From: Phaeobacter sp. 22II1-1F12B
Lineage (GTDB): Bacteria > Pseudomonadota > Alphaproteobacteria > Rhodobacterales > Rhodobacteraceae
Length of the DNA stretch: 64,000 nucleotides
Reading direction: 5' to 3'
NCBI RefSeq assembly: GCF_002210165.1
Contig: NZ_AQQP01000011.1
Span: 62,001 to 126,000, forward strand
The notes beneath the pieces are model-generated. The model was not told the origin of the DNA and made no database searches. It was given only the letters and a program-made list of their open reading frames with translations. A program made the translations under genes and the position numbers. Below, one piece after another: positions 8,390 to 17,685 of this stretch (its first letter is position 1; every line of letters starts with the position of its first letter).

Positions 8390-10063
8390 ATGACCGATGA
8401 CGATTACGGTTACGATCTCGGAACTTACAGCCTGCCGGTCCGCACCGCGTCCCCCGAGGCGCAGCGTTGGTTCGACCGGGGTCTGAACTGGACCTACGGC
8501 TTCAATCACGCAGAGGCCGTGGTCTGTTACCAGAAAGCCATCGCCCATGATCCGGGCTGCGCCATGGCGCACTGGGGCGTCGCCTATGCCACGGGTCCGA
8601 ATTACAACATGCCTTGGGAGCTTTTTGATGAGAAATCCCGGGCCGAGGCGCTGGCCATCGCCTATGATGCCACCCAATCCGCGGTGGAACTGTCCAAGGA
8701 CGGACCCGCACATGAACGGGCGCTGATCACCGCGCTTGCCGCCCGCTATCCCGAACGCGACCCGGTCGAGGATATGGAAGCCTGGAACCGCGACTTTGCC
8801 AAGGAAATGGCAAAGGTCCATGCGGCAATGCCCGACCAGCTCGACATCCGGTCGGTCTATGTCGAAGCGCTGATGAACCTCACGCCCTGGCAGATGTGGG
8901 ACCTCGCCAATGCCTGCCCGGCGCCCGGTGCCGAAACGGAAAAGGCGCAAGCCGTGCTCGAGGACGCACTGGCCAACCATCCCGGCACCATGGAACACCC
9001 GGGGCTGCTGCACCTCTACGTGCACCTGATGGAAATGTCGCCCTTCCCGGAAAAGGCTTTGTCTGCGGGGGATATCCTGCGCACGCTGGTGCCCGACGCG
9101 GGCCATCTGGTGCATATGCCGACCCATATCGACGTGCTCTGCGGGCATTACAAAGACGTAGTTTTCTGGAACCAGAAGGCCATCGAGGCCGACCTGAAGT
9201 ATTTCACTCGCGAAGGCGCCTTCAACATCTACACCGGCTATCGCCAGCACGATTACCACTTTGTCATTTATGGCGCGCTGTTCCTTGGCCAGATGGAACC
9301 GGCGCTCGAAGCCAATCGCGGCTTGCTCGCGACCACGCCCGAAGAGTTGCTGCGCGTGGAATCCCCGCCGATGGCCGACTTCTTTGAAAGCTACATGGCG
9401 ATGGAGCCCCATATCCTGATCCGGTTCGGCCGCTGGGAAGAGCTGATCGCGATGAAACCGCCCGAAGATCGCGAGATCTGGCAGACCCGCATCGCTACCG
9501 TGCATTATGGTCGCGCGCTTGCCTTTGCCGCCCTGGGCCGCGTGGCCGAGGCAGAGGCCGAGGAACAGGTATTCCTTGAGGCCGCCGCGCGTATCCCCGA
9601 GTCCCGGCTGATGCACAACAACCGCGTGGTCGATCTGATGGAAGTGGCCAAGGCGATGCTGCGCGGGGAAATAGCCTATCGCAAGTCAGAGTTCGATGCC
9701 GCTTATGTCTTCCTGCGCAAGGCCATCGAGCTTGAAGACAACCTGCCCTATGACGAACCCTGGGGCTGGATGCAGCCGGTGCGCCATGCGCTTGGCGCGC
9801 TGCTCTTCGAACAGGGTCATGTCGCCGAGGCGGAAAAGGCCTATCGCGAGGATCTTGGCCTTGGCGGACAGCTGAGCCGTGCCACGGTGCATCCGGATAA
9901 TGTCTGGAGCCTCAAGGGCTTGCATGACTGCCTGAAAGCGCGCGGAGAGACGGTCGAGATCGTGCAGATCCGCCAGCGGCTGGACCTCGCGCTGGCCCGC
10001 GCCGACCGGCGTGTCGGGGCATCCTGTTTCTGTGCACAGGCCGCCATGGCCATCCCCGCCTAA
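8390..10063 (+). CDS. tetratricopeptide-repeat protein
   Basis: About 557 residues from ATG 8390 (TTG 8384 is possible). The N-terminal block SPEAQRWFDRGLNWTYGFNHAEAVVCYQKAI..DPGCAMAHWGVAYATGPNYN is a TPR-like element, and further helical repeats are spread through the protein, including ALGALLFEQGHVAEAEKAYREDLGL near the C-terminus. No signal peptide or catalytic motif is evident. TPR proteins of this type are scaffolds of unknown partner. The gene follows the MFS exporter by 9 bp and converges with mfd. Confidence 0.75.
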   Translation: MTDDDYGYDLGTYSLPVRTASPEAQRWFDRGLNWTYGFNHAEAVVCYQKAIAHDPGCAMAHWGVAYATGPNYNMPWELFDEKSRAEALAIAYDATQSAVELSKDGPAHERALITALAARYPERDPVEDMEAWNRDFAKEMAKVHAAMPDQLDIRSVYVEALMNLTPWQMWDLANACPAPGAETEKAQAVLEDALANHPGTMEHPGLLHLYVHLMEMSPFPEKALSAGDILRTLVPDAGHLVHMPTHIDVLCGHYKDVVFWNQKAIEADLKYFTREGAFNIYTGYRQHDYHFVIYGALFLGQMEPALEANRGLLATTPEELLRVESPPMADFFESYMAMEPHILIRFGRWEELIAMKPPEDREIWQTRIATVHYGRALAFAALGRVAEAEAEEQVFLEAAARIPESRLMHNNRVVDLMEVAKAMLRGEIAYRKSEFDAAYVFLRKAIELEDNLPYDEPWGWMQPVRHALGALLFEQGHVAEAEKAYREDLGLGGQLSRATVHPDNVWSLKGLHDCLKARGETVEIVQIRQRLDLALARADRRVGASCFCAQAAMAIPA

Positions 10064-10104
10064 AATTCTATACAGAATTTTCCCAAGAAAATTGAATTTT
10101 CTTG
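10062..10104. repeat. two adjacent AT-rich palindromes between convergent genes
   Basis: aaaattct/agaatttt (10062-10081) and caagaaaat/attttcttg (10084-10104) are two perfect palindromes with 4-nt and 3-nt loops, filling the 49-bp gap between the TPR gene and mfd. They probably act as a bidirectional transcription end, although the stems are AT-rich rather than the usual GC-rich type. Confidence 0.55.
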
Positions 10105-10112
10105 AGCGCGGA

Positions 10113-13100
10113 TCAGGCCTTGGCCTTCTTCTCCTTGACTTTCATCGCCAGATCGCGCGCGATGGCATACGCGCCCTTGATCTTGTCGCTTTCCTTGGTC
10201 CAGTCCCGGCGCACGACGATCTTGTTGTCCTTGACCTTAGCCATGCCCCGCTGGTCCTGAATAAATTCGACTAACCCCTCGGGCGCGGCGAACTTGTCAT
10301 TGTGGAACTGGATCGTGGCCCCCTTGGGCCCGCCGTCCAGCTTGGCGATCCCGGCGCGTTTGCACATCGCTTTGATCCGAACCACCAGCAAAAGCGTATT
10401 CACCTCACGCGGTAGCTTGCCGAAGCGGTCGATCAGTTCCGCGGCAAAACCTTCCAGCTCGACCTTGGTGCTGAGCGATGACAAGCGACGGTACAGCCCC
10501 AGACGCACATCGAGATCGGGCACATAGTCCTCGGGGATCAACACCGCGACGCCCAGATTGATCTGTGGCGCCCACTGTTCGTCGACCTCCGACAGCCCGT
10601 CGATTTCCCCGGCCCGGATCTTGGCAATCGCCTCTTCCAGCATCGACTGGTAGAGTTCATAGCCCACGTCCCGCATCTGGCCGGACTGTTCTTCGCCCAA
10701 CAGGTTCCCCGCACCCCGGATGTCGAGATCCTGGCTGGCAAGGGTAAAGCCCGCGCCCAGCGTGTCGAGACTGCCGAGCACACGCAGACGTTTCTCGGCC
10801 GTCGCGGTCAGCTTTTCGCGCGGTTTCGTGGTCAGATAGGCATAGGCACGGGTTTTCGAACGCCCCACCCGTCCCCTGATCTGGTAAAGCTGCGCCAGCC
10901 CGAACATGTCCGCACGATGGATGATCATGGTGTTGGCGGTCGGAATATCCAGCCCCGATTCCACGATGGTCGTCGCCAGCAGCACATCGTACTTGCCGTC
11001 GTAAAAGGCGTTCATCCGGTCATCGAGATCGCCAGCCGCCATCTGGCCGTTGGCGATGATATAGCTGATCTCGGGCACCTGTTCCTTGAGGAATTCCTCG
11101 ATCTCGGGCAGATCCGAGATGCGCGGCACCACGTAGAAGCTCTGTCCGCCCCGGTAGTGCTCGCGCAGCAGCGCCTCTCGGATCGTCACCGCGTCGAATT
11201 CGCTCACATAGGTGCGGATCGCAAGACGGTCCACCGGCGGCGTACCGATGATCGACAGGTCCCGCACGCCGGAAAGCGACAGTTGCAGCGTCCGCGGGAT
11301 CGGGGTCGCGGTCAGCGTCAGCACGTGGATGTCGGTGCGGAGTTGCTTCAGTCGTTCCTTGTGGGACACGCCGAAATGCTGTTCCTCGTCGATGATCAGC
11401 AGCCCGAGGTTCTGGAACCGGATCCCCTTGGCCAAAAGCGCATGGGTGCCGATCACGATATCCACCGTGCCGCGCGCAATCCCGTCGCGTGTGGCCTGCG
11501 CCTCCTTCGCGCTCACGAACCGGCTAAGCTGACGCACGTTGAGCGGAAAGCCACGGAACCGCTTGGCAAAGCTCGCAAAGTGCTGCCGCGCCAAGAGCGT
11601 TGTCGGCGCGATCAGCGCCACCTGCGTGCCGGACATGGCCGCGACAAAGGCCGCACGCATCGCGACCTCGGTTTTGCCAAAGCCCACGTCGCCGCAGACC
11701 AGCCTGTCCATCGGCTGGCCCGAGCCCATGTCGTCGAGCACATCGCCGATGGCGCGCAGCTGATCGTCGGTTTCCTCGTAAGGGAAACGCGCGGAAAACG
11801 CTTCCCACGCATGATGTTCCGGCTCAAGCACCGGCGCGGTGCGCAGCGCCCGTTCTGCCGCGACGCGGATAAGCCGATCGGCCATCTCGCGGATGCGCTC
11901 CTTGAGCCGCGCTTTCTTCGCCTGCCATGCGCCGCCGCCCAACCGGTCAAGAAGTCCTTCTTCGTGACCGTATTTCGACAGCAGCTCGATATTCTCGACC
12001 GGCAGGTAAAGCCTTGCGTTCTCGGCATATTCCAGCAGCAGGCATTCATGGGCCGCGCCCGCCGCCGTGATCACCTCAAGCCCCTGATAGCGCCCGATCC
12101 CGTGGTCCACATGCACCACCAGATCGCCGGGGACGAGGCTCTGGGTTTCGGTCAGGAAATTCTCGGCTTTGCGCTTTTTGCGGGCGGTGCGGATCAGCCG
12201 GTCGCCCAGCACATCCTGCTCGGAGATGACCGTCAGCCCTTCGGTTTCGAACCCGTGATCCAGCGGCCAGACCGCAAGGTGCAGGCCATTCTTCCCAATG
12301 CGCGTGCCGTTCGGGATCGGGATGACCTCGACCAGACCCTCGTCCTCGATCAGCCCGGTCAGACGCTCGCGCGCGCCTTCGGAATAGGACGCGACCACAA
12401 CCGGCCCATGCGCCGTGCGTGCCCGGATATGGGCCGCCAGCGCCTCGAAGACCGACACGTGTTCCTGCTGCCGCTCGGGAGCAAAATTGCGACCGATCCG
12501 ACCGCCAGCGTCGATCACCCCCGGCCCGGTCGCCTGCGGCAGCGCCGCGAATTGCAGCACACGATGGCTGGCGACCGCCTTGCTCCACGCGGCATCGTCC
12601 ATATAGAGCAAATCCGGCGGGGCAGGCTTGTATACGCTGTCGAGCCGCGATTTCTGCTGCATTGCCAGTTTGCGCGTTTCATACTGGTCCGCGATGCTTT
12701 CCCACCGGGCCAGACGGCTCGGCGTCGACTGGTCATCCAGCGTAATCGACGTGTCCGGCAAATAATCGAACAGCGTTTCCAGCTTTTCGTGGAAGAATGG
12801 TAGCCAGTGTTCGATGCCCTGATGCTTGCGCCCGGCACTGACCGCCTCGTACAGCGGATCGTCTGTCCCAGCTGCACCAAATTCAATGCGATAGCTTTGA
12901 CGGAACCGGGTGATCGCCGCCTCGTCAAGGATCACCTCGGACACGGGCGCGAGTTCGATCACATCGAGCTTTTCCGTCGTGCGTTGGCTGGCCGGGTCAA
13001 AGCGCCGGGCCCCGTCCAGCACATCGCCAAAAAGGTCAAGCCGCACCGGACCGCTCTCGCCCGGCGGGTAGATGTCGATGATACCGCCCCGGATCGCGTA

Positions 13101-13562
13101 ATCGCCCGGCTCCATCACCGTCGGGCTTTGCGTGAATCCCATGCGTACAAGGAAATTGCGCAATCCGTCTTCGTCGATCCGGTCGCCAACCCGCGCGGAA
13201 AACGCCGCCTCGCGCAGGACCGAACGCGCCGGAACCCGCTGCGTGGCCGCATTCAGTGTCGTCAGCAGGACAAACTGCTTGGGCGTCTGGTGTACCAGCG
13301 CTGCCAGCGTCGCCATGCGCGCCGCCGAAATATCCGCATTCGGCGAAACTCGGTCATAAGGCAGGCAGTCCCATCCCGGGAATGTCAGCACCGGCATGTC
13401 CGGCGAATAAAAAGCCAGCGCCGAGGCCATCGCCGCCAGCCGCTTGTCATCGCGCGCGACATGTACAACAGGCCCGTTCCTGCGCGCGATTTCATCAAGG
13501 ATCAGGCGCGCGTCGAAACCTTCGGGAGCGCCGCTCACTGTGATATGGTCAGGTGCCGACAT
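10113..13562 (-). CDS. mfd: transcription-repair coupling factor Mfd
   Basis: A 1149-residue ATP-dependent translocase that removes RNA polymerase stalled at DNA lesions and recruits UvrA. In order it shows the UvrB-like N-terminal module (residues about 10-340), the RNA-polymerase-interacting domain (VVHVDHGIGRYQGLEVI), the helicase Walker A CGDVGFGKTEVAMRAAF, the DEEQ box LLIIDEEQHFGV, TATPIPRTLQLSLSG, motif VI (QIRGRVGRSKTRAYAYL), the TRG-like region, and the C-terminal D7 domain (DYVPDLDVRLGLYRRL). Full length. It lies 30 bp downstream of the small membrane-protein gene on the same strand. Confidence 0.97.
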   Translation of the reverse strand: MSAPDHITVSGAPEGFDARLILDEIARRNGPVVHVARDDKRLAAMASALAFYSPDMPVLTFPGWDCLPYDRVSPNADISAARMATLAALVHQTPKQFVLLTTLNAATQRVPARSVLREAAFSARVGDRIDEDGLRNFLVRMGFTQSPTVMEPGDYAIRGGIIDIYPPGESGPVRLDLFGDVLDGARRFDPASQRTTEKLDVIELAPVSEVILDEAAITRFRQSYRIEFGAAGTDDPLYEAVSAGRKHQGIEHWLPFFHEKLETLFDYLPDTSITLDDQSTPSRLARWESIADQYETRKLAMQQKSRLDSVYKPAPPDLLYMDDAAWSKAVASHRVLQFAALPQATGPGVIDAGGRIGRNFAPERQQEHVSVFEALAAHIRARTAHGPVVVASYSEGARERLTGLIEDEGLVEVIPIPNGTRIGKNGLHLAVWPLDHGFETEGLTVISEQDVLGDRLIRTARKKRKAENFLTETQSLVPGDLVVHVDHGIGRYQGLEVITAAGAAHECLLLEYAENARLYLPVENIELLSKYGHEEGLLDRLGGGAWQAKKARLKERIREMADRLIRVAAERALRTAPVLEPEHHAWEAFSARFPYEETDDQLRAIGDVLDDMGSGQPMDRLVCGDVGFGKTEVAMRAAFVAAMSGTQVALIAPTTLLARQHFASFAKRFRGFPLNVRQLSRFVSAKEAQATRDGIARGTVDIVIGTHALLAKGIRFQNLGLLIIDEEQHFGVSHKERLKQLRTDIHVLTLTATPIPRTLQLSLSGVRDLSIIGTPPVDRLAIRTYVSEFDAVTIREALLREHYRGGQSFYVVPRISDLPEIEEFLKEQVPEISYIIANGQMAAGDLDDRMNAFYDGKYDVLLATTIVESGLDIPTANTMIIHRADMFGLAQLYQIRGRVGRSKTRAYAYLTTKPREKLTATAEKRLRVLGSLDTLGAGFTLASQDLDIRGAGNLLGEEQSGQMRDVGYELYQSMLEEAIAKIRAGEIDGLSEVDEQWAPQINLGVAVLIPEDYVPDLDVRLGLYRRLSSLSTKVELEGFAAELIDRFGKLPREVNTLLLVVRIKAMCKRAGIAKLDGGPKGATIQFHNDKFAAPEGLVEFIQDQRGMAKVKDNKIVVRRDWTKESDKIKGAYAIARDLAMKVKEKKAKA

Positions 13563-13592
13563 GGATCTGCCTGTGCTGGTTGCGACGCCGGA

Positions 13593-14114
13593 TCAGAGCA
13601 CGCCGATGGAAATATTCTGGTACATGCCCCACAAGGCAGTTACGAAAATCGAAAGCGTCCCGATCATCTGAGTATAAATTCTGTGTCTCGTCAGACGCTT
13701 GCAGAGCAATTCTCCTGTGGATTGTTCCACCTCGATCAACCGGGCGGTCGACAGGCTCAGCAGCCCGACCACCGACATGGGAAAGCCCAGAAGGAACAGC
13801 GCCTGCGCGAATTCGATACGGTAATAGAACCCCAGCACGGCGAGGCCCGAGAGGATAAAACAGCCAAGCCCCAGCAGCCAAAGCCCCGACACCCGCGCGA
13901 TGTAAAGCAGTCGGTTGACGTTGACGCGGGCGATATCCTCAAGGTCCGCGACCGCCTGACCCTGCTGGCGGCGGGCACGCGTGACCATATCGTAAGGAAC
14001 GCCAAGCACCCAATGGCTCGTGGTGGACCAGACGACGGCAAGGGCGATCCAGAACCAGAGATTTGAAAAGGATCGCATATCGATCAGCTCGAATATCGAG
14101 GTGTACCAATCCAA
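13593..14114 (-). CDS. small membrane protein ('component of SufBCD complex' in databases)
   Basis: About 173 residues from TTG 14114 (opening LDWYTSIFELIDMRSFSN); ATG 14078 is a shorter alternative. There are three or four hydrophobic segments (FWIALAVVWSTTSHWVLGV; LLGLGCFILSGLAVLGFYY; ALFLLGFPMSVVGLL; the C-terminal TQMIGTLSIFVTALWGMY), so it is an inner-membrane protein. I recall this Rhodobacteraceae family being labelled 'component of SufBCD complex', but nothing in the sequence or the neighbourhood (mfd, hemB) supports an iron-sulfur role. A possible Shine-Dalgarno aaaggg lies about 7 nt before TTG. Confidence 0.75.
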   Translation of the reverse strand: MDWYTSIFELIDMRSFSNLWFWIALAVVWSTTSHWVLGVPYDMVTRARRQQGQAVADLEDIARVNVNRLLYIARVSGLWLLGLGCFILSGLAVLGFYYRIEFAQALFLLGFPMSVVGLLSLSTARLIEVEQSTGELLCKRLTRHRIYTQMIGTLSIFVTALWGMYQNISIGVL

Positions 14115-14231
14115 ACGTATCGCCCTTTTCTTCGATTTCTTGCCCGGCCCCGGGTTCGCCCCCGCTGTTTCCCTTGTGGGGGGTCGGCAATCCATGCCAC
14201 CCAATAGCAAATTGTGCAAGGAGACCCTGCC

Positions 14232-15230
14232 ATGAAACCCGTTGCCGCCGCCTTTCCAACCGCCCGTTTCCGTCGGGTGCGACAATCTCCCGCTCTGCGC
14301 GGTCTGGTGCGTGAAACGCTTTTGTCCTCGGACGACCTGATCTGGCCGGTCTTCGTGCGCGAAGGCAAGGGTGAGGTCGAACCAGTCCCGTCGATGCCGG
14401 GCGTGTTCCGTCGCAGCGTCGACAAGATCGCCGAAGCCGCCCGCGAAGCCTACGATCTGGGCGTCTCCGCGATCTGCATCTTTCCCTATACCCCGCTCGA
14501 GGCCCGCACCGAGGACTGCGCCGAGGCGTGGAACCCCGACAATATCGCCAACCGCGCGATCCGCGCCGTCAAGGACGCGGTTCCCGAAATGGCGGTGATG
14601 ACCGACGTGGCGCTGGACCCTTACAACATCAATGGCCATGACGGGTTTGTCGTCGATGGCGAAATCGTCAACGACCGCACGGTCGAGGCGCTGGTCAAGA
14701 TGACCCTCGCCCAGGCCGAGGCCGGTGCCGATATCATCGGCCCCTCGGACATGATGGACGGGCGTATCAGCGCGATGCGCAGCGGGCTGGAAAGCGAAGG
14801 ATATCAGAACGTTACGATCCTCAGCTACAGTGCGAAATACGCCAGCGCTTATTACGGACCGTTCCGCGACGCGGTCGGTGCAAGCGGCGCGCTGACCGGC
14901 GACAAGAAGACCTACCAGATGGATGTGGCAAATTCCGACGAGGCGATGCGCCTGATCCAGCGCGACCTGAACGAAGGTGCCGATATGGTCATGGTCAAAC
15001 CCGGCACGCCCTATCTTGATATCTGCCGCCGCGCCAAGGATATGTTCGGGGTCCCGACCTTTGCCTATCAGGTCAGCGGCGAATACGCGATGATCAAGGC
15101 CGCCGCGCAGAACGGCTGGATCGACGGCGAAAAGATCATGATGGAAAGCCTCATCGGCTTCAAACGCGCGGGCTGTGACGGCGTTTTGACATATTTCGCC
15201 CCGGAAGCGGCGCGCATTCTCAATACATAG
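14232..15230 (+). CDS. hemB: delta-aminolevulinic acid dehydratase (porphobilinogen synthase)
   Basis: About 332 residues from ATG 14232, with the Shine-Dalgarno aaggag 9 nt upstream. It condenses two 5-aminolevulinate molecules to porphobilinogen for heme, bacteriochlorophyll and B12. The two active-site Lys are visible in ILSYSAKYASAYYGPFRDA and MVKPGTPYLDI. The metal-site segment reads TDVALDPYNINGHDG, with Asp/Ala where zinc enzymes have Cys. It is therefore the zinc-independent (Mg/K) type known from Rhodobacter. Divergent from the mfd partner gene. Confidence 0.96.
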   Translation: MKPVAAAFPTARFRRVRQSPALRGLVRETLLSSDDLIWPVFVREGKGEVEPVPSMPGVFRRSVDKIAEAAREAYDLGVSAICIFPYTPLEARTEDCAEAWNPDNIANRAIRAVKDAVPEMAVMTDVALDPYNINGHDGFVVDGEIVNDRTVEALVKMTLAQAEAGADIIGPSDMMDGRISAMRSGLESEGYQNVTILSYSAKYASAYYGPFRDAVGASGALTGDKKTYQMDVANSDEAMRLIQRDLNEGADMVMVKPGTPYLDICRRAKDMFGVPTFAYQVSGEYAMIKAAAQNGWIDGEKIMMESLIGFKRAGCDGVLTYFAPEAARILNT

Positions 15231-15356
15231 CGCCTTATTTTCGCCAGCAATGATGTGATCAGAAACACACTGTCCACGTCAGCATTACCTCTTGCCACAA
15301 ACAAGACACAATTTAAATCGATTAAGGAGAAAGTATGTCGTAACTAGGTTCACAGT

Positions 15357-16886
15357 ATGAGCGGATTGGGTCACTCCATTTTTTCAGTATTGGCCAGTGG
15401 GGATGCCCGGATCGACGGGCTCCTCTATGAATCCGCGTGGGCCGACAACAATGTGACGTACGCCTTCCCCGCCGGCATGTCGCTGGCGGCAGCGCCCTAT
15501 GGCGCCGGTGAGGCCGAAGGCATCTTTTCCGCATCCAATGACATGCAATCCGTCGTGGCCTATGCGCTTGATGCTGACAACGGTATGGCCGAACAGGCCG
15601 GTTTCGCAGTCAGCGGTTTTACCAAGCTTGGAATCACCCAGACCGTTTCCGACGGCTCGGCTCATATCAACGTGGCCCAGACCTCGGAAGACCCCTATAA
15701 TTTCAACACGGCCTGGGGCTATTTCCCGTCGACCACCGCGACCGCAGGTGATGTCTGGCTGACCAACAAGGTCTATGACTACGCGGATCAGGCACCGGGC
15801 CAGTATGCGCATGTGATCCTGCAGCATGAACTCGGCCATGTGCTGGGCCTCGACCACGGCCATTCCGAAACGGAACATGGCACCCTGCCCGAAGAATATG
15901 ACTCGATGGAATATTCCATCATGACCTACCGCTCTTACGAGGGCGCGGACGCACTTCGCTATTACAACCACAGTGACGGTTACGCGCAAAGCTGGATGAT
16001 GCTCGACATTGCCGCGCTTCAGCATCTCTACGGCGCGGATTTCGACGCCAATGCCGGTGACACGGTCTATCGCTGGGATCCCGACAGTGGCGAGACCATG
16101 ATCGATGGCAAAGCAGCGATCGCACCGGCCACCAACAAGATCTTTGCCACCATCTGGGACGGCGACGGCACCGACACCTACGACCTGAGCGCCTATCGCA
16201 AGCCGGTCGAGATCGACCTCGCGCCCGGTGGACATTCCCTGTTCAGCCTCGACCAAGCCGCCGGGCTGGGCAAAGGCAATTATGCCTCCGGTAACATCTA
16301 CAATGCGCTGCAATACGAAGGCGATGACCGGTCGCTGATCGAAAACGCCATCGGTGGTCGCGGTAGTGACACGATCATGGGCAACAGCGCCAATAACCGG
16401 CTCAAGGGCAGCTCGGGCAAGGACGAACTCTTTGGTTTCGATGGGCGCGACAAGCTGATCGGTAACGGCGGCCGCGATACGCTCGACGGCGGCAATGGCC
16501 GTGACAAGCTGATCGGCGGCGGCGGCAACGATACCCTCATCGGTGGCAATGGCCGTGATGTTCTGCGCGGCGGTAATGGCGACGATACGCTGATCGGCAA
16601 CGCGGGCGGCGACAAGATGTTCGGCATGAAGGGCGCGGACACCTTCCTGTTCCTCACCCCCGAAGACAGCGGCACTACCCGCAAATCCATCGACCGGATC
16701 ATCAATTTCTGCAGCGGCGAAGACATGATGGATTTCACCGCCCTGTCCGCCGCCTCGGTCGATTACGAAGACACGGGCAAGAAGTCGTTCAGCGTTTTTG
16801 TCGACATCGACGGCGACGGCGAGACCGACATGCAGGTCGATCTGCTGAGAACCGACAGCTTTGGCGACGGCGATTTCCTGTTCTGA
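15357..16886 (+). CDS. serralysin-like M10 metalloprotease with RTX repeats
   Basis: A 509-residue secreted zinc protease. The metzincin site is HELGHVLGLDH (His157, Glu158, His161, His167) with a Met-turn at YSIMTY near residue 189. The C-terminal third carries glycine-rich calcium-binding nonapeptides (GGNGRDKLIGGGGNDTLIGG and more, about residues 345-425) and a final acidic export region rich in DIDGDGETDMQVDL. There is no N-terminal signal peptide, as expected for type I secretion, but no ABC/MFP secretion genes lie nearby, so it must use a transporter encoded elsewhere. Confidence 0.92.
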   Translation: MSGLGHSIFSVLASGDARIDGLLYESAWADNNVTYAFPAGMSLAAAPYGAGEAEGIFSASNDMQSVVAYALDADNGMAEQAGFAVSGFTKLGITQTVSDGSAHINVAQTSEDPYNFNTAWGYFPSTTATAGDVWLTNKVYDYADQAPGQYAHVILQHELGHVLGLDHGHSETEHGTLPEEYDSMEYSIMTYRSYEGADALRYYNHSDGYAQSWMMLDIAALQHLYGADFDANAGDTVYRWDPDSGETMIDGKAAIAPATNKIFATIWDGDGTDTYDLSAYRKPVEIDLAPGGHSLFSLDQAAGLGKGNYASGNIYNALQYEGDDRSLIENAIGGRGSDTIMGNSANNRLKGSSGKDELFGFDGRDKLIGNGGRDTLDGGNGRDKLIGGGGNDTLIGGNGRDVLRGGNGDDTLIGNAGGDKMFGMKGADTFLFLTPEDSGTTRKSIDRIINFCSGEDMMDFTALSAASVDYEDTGKKSFSVFVDIDGDGETDMQVDLLRTDSFGDGDFLF

Positions 16887-17041
16887 TCGCAACCGGTCCA
16901 GCCACTATAGATAGCGGGTAACAGCGATTTCCCGCGCAATATGCGCCCATGTGACGTGACATATGGCAAACTTCCGCGTATATCACGGGTCAAGGACGGA
17001 TTAACCGCCCAGATCGTGCAGCATTACAGGCAGACATAGTC

Positions 17042-17617
17042 ATGACACATCAGAATTCGCCCCGGCTGTCGCGCCGGGCCTTTACCTTATCAGCGCTTAC
17101 GGGCCTGACGGTCACCGCAGCCTGCGGTAACGGGGTAGGAAGCAACGGCGCGAACCAGATCGACGCGCGCGTGAACGCGACGCTCAACGAAATGTACAGC
17201 GTCTATCCCAACACGGTTTCGCTTTCGGAAAAGGCTTCGGGCATGCTGGTCATGCCGCTGGTCACCGAGGCCGGTTTCTGGCTTGGCGGCGCCTACGGGC
17301 GCGGCGCGCTCCGCGTCAATGGCGTGACGCTCGACTATTACTCGACCGCCAAGGCAAGCGCAGGCCTGCAGATCGGCGCGCAGCAATACGCACATGTGCT
17401 GTTCTTCATGACAGAGGATGCGCTGTCTGATTTCCGCCGCTCCTCAGGCTGGGCCGCCGGCGGCGATATCGAATACGTGGTGCGCGATCAGGGGGACTCG
17501 GTTGCGGCCGACACAACCACGCTGCGCTCGCCCGTTCTCGCCGCTGTTTTTGGCCGCGCCGGGCTGCGCATCGGTGCAACGCTCGAAGGCACCAAGTACA
17601 CGCGTATCATTCCTTAA
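17042..17617 (+). CDS. YSC84/SYLF-domain lipoprotein
   Basis: A 191-residue protein with a twin-Arg-like start (LSRRAFTLSALTGLTV) and a lipobox ending TAAC, so it is probably exported (perhaps by Tat) and lipid-anchored. The rest is a SYLF/YSC84 domain (SEKASGMLVMPLVTEAGFWLGGAYGRGALRVN..., with LQIGAQQYAHVLFFMTEDAL), a lipid-binding module of unclear bacterial function. ATG 17042 fits the signal sequence. It converges with the SRG-repeat protein gene. Confidence 0.82.
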   Translation: MTHQNSPRLSRRAFTLSALTGLTVTAACGNGVGSNGANQIDARVNATLNEMYSVYPNTVSLSEKASGMLVMPLVTEAGFWLGGAYGRGALRVNGVTLDYYSTAKASAGLQIGAQQYAHVLFFMTEDALSDFRRSSGWAAGGDIEYVVRDQGDSVAADTTTLRSPVLAAVFGRAGLRIGATLEGTKYTRIIP

Positions 17618-17634
17618 GCTGCTCTGTACAAACG

Positions 17635-17664
17635 AAAAATGCCGGACCTTTCGGTCCGGCATTG
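17635..17664 (-). terminator. intrinsic terminator between convergent genes
   Basis: A stem atgccggacc / ggtccggcat with a tttc loop. On the minus strand it is followed by ttttt, so it ends the leftward SRG-repeat gene. The rightward SYLF gene also stops just before it. Confidence 0.8.
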
Positions 17665-17685
17665 AACTCTAAGCTAGGCTAGCTA

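Noticed and set aside
10917-12803. A 628-codon open frame on the plus strand inside mfd
   Set aside because: It lies fully antisense to mfd, and its translation is His/Arg/Pro-rich without any motif; long antisense frames are common in GC-rich coding DNA.
16380-16620. CRISPR or tandem DNA repeat
   Set aside because: The repetition is the RTX nonapeptide coding region of the metalloprotease, with codon-level variation and no spacer structure.
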